NCBI GenBank assembly: GCA_910588315.1
Contig: CAJUQF010000061.1
Span: 1-11,226, forward strand
Origin: an uncultured Christensenellaceae bacterium
Lineage (GTDB): Bacteria > Bacillota > Clostridia > Christensenellales > Pumilibacteraceae
Reading direction: 5' to 3'
Length of the DNA: 11,226 nt
This document shows, piece by piece, positions 6,050-11,226 of this stretch. Every line of letters begins with the position of its first letter. The stretch's first letter is position 1. The translations under genes and the position numbers were made by a program. Below the pieces are notes generated by a model. That model did not search any database. It saw nothing but the letters and a program-made list of their open reading frames with translations, and was not told the DNA's origin.

Positions 6050-6101
6050 TGAATTATAAGACATAAAAGATGTTTTATTGTCAGACAGGAGGTCAGATGA
6101 T

Positions 6102-6926
6102 ATGAAGACGCGCAAGTTGACTGCGGCGGTACTTTCGGCATTGTGTTGTGCGCTCGCGTTTACCGGATGCGGCGGTACGACCGATTCCGAAAGACCGGAG
6201 CTATCAGAGCCGGGCATAGTCACGCCCGAGCGCCCGACGCCGCCGGACGTCACTCCGCCAGAAGAGGACAAAAAACCGCTCGATCGCACGGACATTTACA
6301 TAGACGACGCCGACGACAAACCTATATTGCCGCCCGCGTCGTTCGACGATTCCGAGAAGTACGATTATTCGAATGTGACTTATACCAATAGATTGGGAAG
6401 TTTCGAAAAAAACGGCGAAACGTATAAGGCAATGATTCCGACAGCCGATATAGCGTTGCATTACGGCGTGCCGTTTGCGTACGGGACGATTTCATGTACC
6501 GTGCGGTCGAATAATCTCGTTGACACCGGTTTGATATTCGGCGCTACCCCCGCGCCGGACGGAGCGTTCAACGAGAGCGGCATGGTGTATTATTTTTACT
6601 TTCTCGGCATGGGCGGTTCGGCGTATCTCGGCAAGTGGGACGGACCTAAGAATAAGTGGTCGGCGCTCGTGGTAAAACAGTTGGGCGCGGTAAATGCGAA
6701 TAAGGATTACGAACTCAAAGTCGTTCTCAAGGGCAATTACATGGTGTGTTACATGGACGGCGAAATCATGTTCGGGTTTAAGGACGAAGATTTTTCCGGC
6801 GGTACCGGGTTCGGTTTGCGCGTGACGGCGCATCCCGATGTCAATCCGCAGTCGTCCGCGGTAGGCGTTACCATAAGCGATATGACGGTGACGAGCGAGT
6901 ACGATTATCGAACCGATAAACAGTAG
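6102..6926 (+). CDS. Lipoprotein with a jelly-roll (lectin-like) domain
   Basis: The 274-aa protein starts with a lipoprotein signal, MKTRKLTAAVLSALCCALAF followed by TGC, so Cys23 is the likely lipidated residue and the mature protein is anchored outside the cell membrane. Residues 24-80 are a Pro-, Glu- and Asp-rich linker. Residues about 95-265 form a beta-rich domain of the concanavalin-like jelly-roll kind (LamG or DUF1080-like): it ends ELKVVLKGNYMVCYMDGEIM, then GGTGFGLRV and a last strand VGVTISDMTV. No catalytic motif is visible, so glycan or protein binding is more likely than hydrolysis. The ATG at 6102 follows a perfect AGGAGG (6087-6092) by 9 nt. A TTG further upstream (6078) would lie before this ribosome-binding site and is rejected. 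First gene of an operon; the next begins 9 bp after its stop. Confidence 0.82.
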   Translation: MKTRKLTAAVLSALCCALAFTGCGGTTDSERPELSEPGIVTPERPTPPDVTPPEEDKKPLDRTDIYIDDADDKPILPPASFDDSEKYDYSNVTYTNRLGSFEKNGETYKAMIPTADIALHYGVPFAYGTISCTVRSNNLVDTGLIFGATPAPDGAFNESGMVYYFYFLGMGGSAYLGKWDGPKNKWSALVVKQLGAVNANKDYELKVVLKGNYMVCYMDGEIMFGFKDEDFSGGTGFGLRVTAHPDVNPQSSAVGVTISDMTVTSEYDYRTDKQ

Positions 6927-6935
6927 GAGAATACG

Positions 6936-9900
6936 ATGAAAAAAACAAAATTATTATCCGCGATAATCGCGCTATGCGTATCGCTCGCGCTCGGATTTGC
7001 GGTTGTTGCTTGCGGCGGCAGCGAAACGGAAGGCAAGACTCCCGTCGCGCCGTTTACAATAACGGTAAACGCTAACGGCGGCGCGTTCTCGGACGGGAAA
7101 ACGTCTATTACTGTAAAGACCGACGAAAACGGTAAAGTAGTAGCGGCAGTCGAAACCCCGACGCGCGACGGCTATGCGCTTAACGGCTACAATACAAAAA
7201 AAGACGGCAGCGGCGTCGAGGCGATATTCGGGCAAGACGGTTCAACGTTCCAAAGAGATCACACCGTTTACGCGCAGTGGAAGGCGGAGGAAGTCAAGTA
7301 TACCGTTACGTTCGAAACAAACGGCGGCATAGAGCAAGCGCAGGCGGAGTATATCGGCTCGGCGCTCGAATTGCCGACGCCTTTTTATTACGGCTATGAA
7401 TTTGCCGGTTGGTTCGAGAAGGAAGATCTGTCCGGCACGGCGGTAAATTGCGCGGCATATACGCCGACGGCCGACGTGACGCTGTATGCCAAGTGGGATA
7501 AAGTGACGTACATATATTTTTATTACGGCGAAGATCGGTTCGAAGATAAGCGGTTGTCTTTTCACGAAGGCGACGTGGTTGATCTCGAAGAAACGTTCAC
7601 TCCCGAACCGCTCAAGGTAGGCGATGTGCATTGCCCGTTCGTGCGCTGGACGGACGAGTGGGGCGCTCCGCATTCTTCCGTTACGGTCGGAAGCGACACG
7701 ATAATCATGCTTGCCGAGTATGACATGAGCGGTCTGCCCGCTAAACATAACTATACGCAAAATCCCGACGGGTCGATAACGGCGACAGGCAAGCTCGCTT
7801 GGACGCAGACGCAAGCCGTGACGAACATCGGCGTGTACTCCGTGGAAGTGGCGTTCGGTAAGGGAAACAGCGGCGGCGCGGGCATTGCGTTCCGCATGGA
7901 ACTCAGCGGCAACGATTATCCGTACGAGGATAAAGGCACCGATTACATTTCGGCGGTCATAATTCCGGCGAGCGGCAGACTTCAAGTCTCGTCCGTTACG
8001 GACGGCGCTTTTGCGCAAATGACGGGAAGCGCGGTCGCGTTCGACGCCATGCCCGAGAGCTGGCAGGAAAAATTCAATGCGGCTACCGGAGATATCAAGA
8101 CCGTACTCACGCTTGTCGACTACGGCAATAAGTTCGAGATCTATATCGACGGCGAACGCGCCTACACGTTCTCGGATGCGACGTATCTTGCGAAATATAC
8201 CGGCACGGGCTTCGGCGTGCGCTGCTCGTCGACCGGGGCTGACTTTGCGAAGTTCTCGCATCGCGGTACGCTCACGGTATCGTTCGAAACAAACGGCGGC
8301 ACGGCGGCGGACAGTATCGAATGGCTGTACGGCCCTATCGTACTGCCCGTTCCGGATAAGGACGACGGCATACTCGAAGGCTGGTATTACGACAGCGCGC
8401 TCAACCGTAAAGTCGATGCGGAAAACTTCGTTGCGGACGGCGATATCAAACTTTACGCCAAGTATACGGACGGGGTGATGGTCAAGTTCATGTCGTACGG
8501 CGAACTTGTAGCGTCGCGCGCTTTGAAAGAAGGTCAGGCGGTGGGCGAGTTGCCCGAGTTGAGCAAGGCGAACGTAACGCTCGAAAATCTCAATACCGTC
8601 AAATATACATTCCTCGGCTGGTACGCGAATGAAGAACGAGTTACGGCGGAAACGGTTTTCACTGAGAATACGACCGTTATTGCCAAGTTCGACGAGGAAG
8701 TACGGCGCAACGGTTATCTCGTTACGCAGGACGCAAACGGCGACGTATATAATCTCAACGATTACGCGAGCGGTTTTGCCAACGGTTTCACCATTCCCGG
8801 TATCGAAGTCAAGCAAGGCGAATATTCGTTCGACCTGACGCTCGGACAGAAAGCTGCGACCGAATATTCGATGCGCATAATGTTCTTTGCGCAGGACGAA
8901 AACAAGGTATCGTTTACCGGCGGCGATTCGAAAGGAACGAACATGCAAGGTTCGGTATGGGTAAACTTCTTTACGCATAGCGGGCAAGTAACGCTCGGCA
9001 GAAAAATAGGCGGAACTACCGGCGGAATATCGGGCGGCGGAGCGGCGCTCGCCGCGATAAAGGACTGCGCTTATAAAACCAAGTTCAATAATTGGACGAG
9101 TGGACCGTGTACGTTCAGGTTGAAAGTCGTGTTCGATAAAAACAGCGTTAAGTTCTATATCGACGACTGTTTGCTCATAGTGTACGGCGATGCCGATTAC
9201 ACGGGCGAAACTCTGTACGGCGTGGCATTGAAACAAACAAACGATCCGCTGTTCGCCGAATGGATAAACTGCTTAGGCGCATCGGCGGCGAACGTTGCTT
9301 GCAAGAAAGATGTGCCGATGGGTTATAAAGTGGGTGTACACGCATGGCATAATCCGTCGCTTGTGGGGGGGCAGAGCAAGATATCGAACATCGTCGCGAA
9401 AAATTATCCGCACATAACATATAACGACGGCGAAAAAGATATCGCAGCGGAAACGCTTACGTTCGGTAAAAGCATAACGAAAACGTTGCCGGACAGCGAA
9501 CCTATGACGGATGCGGCGGGTGCGTATCTTAATCGCTTTATCGGTTGGTACACGCAAGCCGACGGCGGCGAAAAGGTCGAGACGGCGGACGCGGCTATTG
9601 ATTATGCCGATGCTCGCGGCGACGTTACGCTGTATGCGCGCTGCGAAAGAGTTACGCTGTATACCGTCGCTTACGACGCCGATAACGGAGAAACCGAGTT
9701 TGTGCAATACTACGAATACGGCGCGCCGCTCGTGTTGCCCGACAATGATCCGTTCAAAAACGGCGTGCAAAGCGGCGATAATTATATCGGATATACGTTC
9801 GATAAGTGGCAGCTCGACAATGCCGATATACCCGATAATTACGCCGTTACGGAAAACGTTACGCTCGTCGCAAAATATACGGCGACAAACGCGTACTCGG

Positions 9901-11093
9901 TCGATTTTGTGACCGGCGTAGACGGACTGACTGCGGAAAGTATTATAGTAGCCGAAAATACAGCGGCGACTTTGCCCGAGCTCGATAGAGTCGGTTGGCG
10001 GCTTGTCGGATGGTATACCGACGAAGATATGCAAAACGCATATAACGGCGAAGGTGTTGCGGGCAAACTCACGCTTTACGCCAAATGGGTGGAACAAATC
10101 ACGATAAAGTTTGTCAGCGAAGGCAAGACGGTGTCGACGCAGGTTATCGATAAGGGATCGACGGCGGAACTTCCCGCGGCACAGACCAAGGCGAGTTATA
10201 CGGCGGAAAACAAGTGCGTTTACGCATACACGTTTGACGGTTGGTATATCGATAAGCAGCAGGTCACGTCGACAACGGCTTTTGATGCCGACGCCGAAGT
10301 TACGGCGGTTTTTGCCGAAGAGATAACCCGTAACGGCGTAATTATGGAATACGGTGACGACGGCAATATAACCGCGGCGGAGTTCGGACCGAAATGGGTC
10401 GTCGGAGATCAGGGTGTCATGCTGCCCGACATCGAGCTTACCGAAGGTTATTTCGAGTATACGCTCAAAATCAAAAAGGCGAGTTCGGCGGTCAATGTTC
10501 GCATTGCGTTTTTCATGAACGAAGCCGGAAATATTAAGTTTACCGGAACAGGCAATCAGGGTTCGATGTGGGTAAACTTCAACGCAAACAGCGGCGGTAT
10601 TATTTTCGGCAGAAAGATAAAAGGCAATACGAACAATACTTTCGTATTGGCGTACGCTCAGATAAAGGCATGCGAGTACAAGACAAAATTCTCCGCGTAC
10701 AAAACCGGCGACGATATGGAGTTTAAATTCCGTATCGAATTCGGTGTCGGCAAATATAAGTTCTATATCGACGACTGTTTGCTCGGCGTGTACGGCGATG
10801 CGGATTATACGGGTGAAACGCTTTACGGCAAAGAATTGAACGAATCGACCGTAAGCGCCGCCGCGGGACTCGAGCTGTTCGATAGCTGGATGGCGGCGCC
10901 GGAAGGATTCGGCATAGGTATGGTGCTTTGGGAAAATCTCGCGCCCGTCGGCGGAACGGTGCGTATGGAAAATATAAAGTACGGATCGATGCAGACGGTC
11001 AAAGCGGATGCAGGGGAAAGAGATCAAACGTTGCCGGTGCAGGCGGCGAGAGAAACGGTGTTTATCGAAGATAAGGAGAAAGAATCATGGTAA
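6936..11093 (+). CDS. Giant surface lipoprotein with InlB-type repeats and three jelly-roll domains
   Basis: The 1385-aa protein has a lipoprotein signal peptide ending VVAC, with Cys26 as the lipidated residue. Then come about nine InlB_B (Listeria-Bacteroides) beta repeats in three blocks: residues 40-115, 122-190 and 191-265; 445-513 and 514-588; 826-905, 908-985, 986-1055 and 1055-1131. Their marks are strands such as YTVTFETNGG, then FAGWF, LEGWYYD or FDGWY, and LYAKW or LYAKY. Between and after the blocks are three lectin-like jelly-rolls: about 272-443, 589-825 and 1132-1345. Residues 516-762 and 1057-1298 are a duplicated InlB plus jelly-roll pair sharing KFYIDDCLL and YGDADYTGETLYG. 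There is no LPXTG or catalytic motif. The ribosome-binding site AGGAG (6925-6929) overlaps the stop of the preceding gene, suggesting coupled translation. A surface adhesin or glycan-capture role is inferred. Confidence 0.85.
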   Translation: MKKTKLLSAIIALCVSLALGFAVVACGGSETEGKTPVAPFTITVNANGGAFSDGKTSITVKTDENGKVVAAVETPTRDGYALNGYNTKKDGSGVEAIFGQDGSTFQRDHTVYAQWKAEEVKYTVTFETNGGIEQAQAEYIGSALELPTPFYYGYEFAGWFEKEDLSGTAVNCAAYTPTADVTLYAKWDKVTYIYFYYGEDRFEDKRLSFHEGDVVDLEETFTPEPLKVGDVHCPFVRWTDEWGAPHSSVTVGSDTIIMLAEYDMSGLPAKHNYTQNPDGSITATGKLAWTQTQAVTNIGVYSVEVAFGKGNSGGAGIAFRMELSGNDYPYEDKGTDYISAVIIPASGRLQVSSVTDGAFAQMTGSAVAFDAMPESWQEKFNAATGDIKTVLTLVDYGNKFEIYIDGERAYTFSDATYLAKYTGTGFGVRCSSTGADFAKFSHRGTLTVSFETNGGTAADSIEWLYGPIVLPVPDKDDGILEGWYYDSALNRKVDAENFVADGDIKLYAKYTDGVMVKFMSYGELVASRALKEGQAVGELPELSKANVTLENLNTVKYTFLGWYANEERVTAETVFTENTTVIAKFDEEVRRNGYLVTQDANGDVYNLNDYASGFANGFTIPGIEVKQGEYSFDLTLGQKAATEYSMRIMFFAQDENKVSFTGGDSKGTNMQGSVWVNFFTHSGQVTLGRKIGGTTGGISGGGAALAAIKDCAYKTKFNNWTSGPCTFRLKVVFDKNSVKFYIDDCLLIVYGDADYTGETLYGVALKQTNDPLFAEWINCLGASAANVACKKDVPMGYKVGVHAWHNPSLVGGQSKISNIVAKNYPHITYNDGEKDIAAETLTFGKSITKTLPDSEPMTDAAGAYLNRFIGWYTQADGGEKVETADAAIDYADARGDVTLYARCERVTLYTVAYDADNGETEFVQYYEYGAPLVLPDNDPFKNGVQSGDNYIGYTFDKWQLDNADIPDNYAVTENVTLVAKYTATNAYSVDFVTGVDGLTAESIIVAENTAATLPELDRVGWRLVGWYTDEDMQNAYNGEGVAGKLTLYAKWVEQITIKFVSEGKTVSTQVIDKGSTAELPAAQTKASYTAENKCVYAYTFDGWYIDKQQVTSTTAFDADAEVTAVFAEEITRNGVIMEYGDDGNITAAEFGPKWVVGDQGVMLPDIELTEGYFEYTLKIKKASSAVNVRIAFFMNEAGNIKFTGTGNQGSMWVNFNANSGGIIFGRKIKGNTNNTFVLAYAQIKACEYKTKFSAYKTGDDMEFKFRIEFGVGKYKFYIDDCLLGVYGDADYTGETLYGKELNESTVSAAAGLELFDSWMAAPEGFGIGMVLWENLAPVGGTVRMENIKYGSMQTVKADAGERDQTLPVQAARETVFIEDKEKESW
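8481..9221 (+). repeat. Internal duplication, copy A
   Basis: This codes for residues 516-762 of the giant lipoprotein (one InlB-type repeat plus jelly-roll). It matches copy B at 10104-10829 in order and spacing: KF-S-G start, FLGWY/FDGWY, GSMWVNF/GSVWVNF, YKTKF, KFYIDDCLL and YGDADYTGETLYG. A 28-nt stretch at 9149-9176 is identical to 10757-10784. Confidence 0.8.
10104..10829 (+). repeat. Internal duplication, copy B
   Basis: This codes for residues 1057-1298 and is the second copy of the InlB plus jelly-roll pair. The copies have diverged in most places but are nearly unchanged over the KFYIDDCLL to YGDADYTGETLYG segment, which suggests functional constraint or local gene conversion there. 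Confidence 0.8.
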
Positions 11094-11226
11094 GTAAAAA
11101 TATAAAACGTGCCGCGGCGATAGCAATTGCGGCGACGATGAGTATGTCGGTCGTTCCCGGATCGGGCGCAACGGCGGAAAGCGTGCCGATTGGCGATATC
11201 GCGATAACGGCGGAGGAGAGTACGGT
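11087..11226 (+). CDS. Exported protein, N-terminal part only (3' end outside window)
   Basis: Only the first 46 codons are visible. They begin MVSKNIKRAAAIAIAATMSM and continue SVVPGSGATAESVPIGDIAI, a textbook Sec signal peptide: basic n-region, alanine-rich core, and a likely cleavage after the ATA of GATAES. There is no lipobox cysteine, so unlike the two preceding proteins it is probably released or anchored in another way. The ATG overlaps the end of the giant lipoprotein gene (ATGGTAA, 7 bp shared), and AAGGAG at 11073-11078 lies 8 nt before it. This makes it the third gene of the same operon, probably translationally coupled. The mature part is too short to identify. Confidence 0.85.
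   Translation, partial: MVSKNIKRAAAIAIAATMSMSVVPGSGATAESVPIGDIAITAEEST

Noticed and set aside
6078..6101. TTG as start of the 274-aa lipoprotein
   Set aside because: It precedes the AGGAGG at 6087-6092, and the extra residues MSDRRSDD would sit before a complete lipoprotein signal.
7242..11027. Two very long antisense open frames (664 and 584 codons) on the minus strand
   Set aside because: They lie opposite the giant lipoprotein gene, whose sense frame has a signal peptide, repeats and a good ribosome-binding site. The antisense frames stay open because the sense gene rarely uses TTA, CTA or TCA codons. Their translations are basic and show no domain.
1..11226. tRNA genes, rRNA genes, CRISPR arrays, transposase genes or phage genes
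   Set aside because: No T-arm GGTTCGAAT-type signatures with matching acceptor stems, no regularly spaced short repeats, and no transposase or integrase motifs were seen.

Overview
The window looks like a chromosomal segment of an uncultured low-to-moderate-GC Gram-positive bacterium, most plausibly a member of the Clostridia. This rests on EF-G and EF-Tu sequence, strong Shine-Dalgarno sites (AGGAGG type), TTGACA/TATAAT promoters with 17-bp spacers, lipoprotein signals, and InlB-type repeats in a surface protein. This is a judgement from pattern recognition; no database search was possible.

Layout. (i) 1-2115: the 3' end of fusA (EF-G), a 450-bp non-coding stretch rich in inverted repeats, then a complete tuf (EF-Tu) with its own near-consensus promoter and a rho-independent terminator. 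(ii) 2116-4198: small accessory genes. A GNAT acetyltransferase (minus) and a GrpB/UPF0157 protein (plus) are fired from two back-to-back promoters 14 bp apart. The GNAT promoter is placed so that its mRNA probably has no leader. Next comes an AT-rich four-helix membrane protein whose promoter carries a run of ten G between its -35 and -10 boxes, a classic design for phase variation. A 14-bp perfect stem then serves as a bidirectional terminator. (iii) 4199-4871: an uncharacterised helical protein (minus), followed by a roughly 90-bp palindrome-packed element with imperfect terminal inverted repeats. (iv) 4870-11226: a divergent regulator/surface-protein locus. An ArsR-type winged-helix regulator with a large C-terminal beta-rich domain (minus) faces an operon (plus) of a 274-aa lipoprotein, a 1385-aa lipoprotein and a further exported protein cut by the window edge.

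How it fits together. A 14-bp inverted repeat with one mismatch (5957-5997) sits between the two divergent promoters of region (iv) and abuts the regulator's own -35 box. It is the best candidate operator for autoregulation and for control of the operon. Both lipoproteins carry jelly-roll, lectin-like domains. The large one alternates three such domains with about nine InlB_B-type beta repeats and contains a clear internal duplication. I read this as a regulated cell-surface glycan-binding or adhesion system. No catalytic domain is visible, and the ligand is unknown. This locus, together with the poly-G promoter, is the most noteworthy content of the window.
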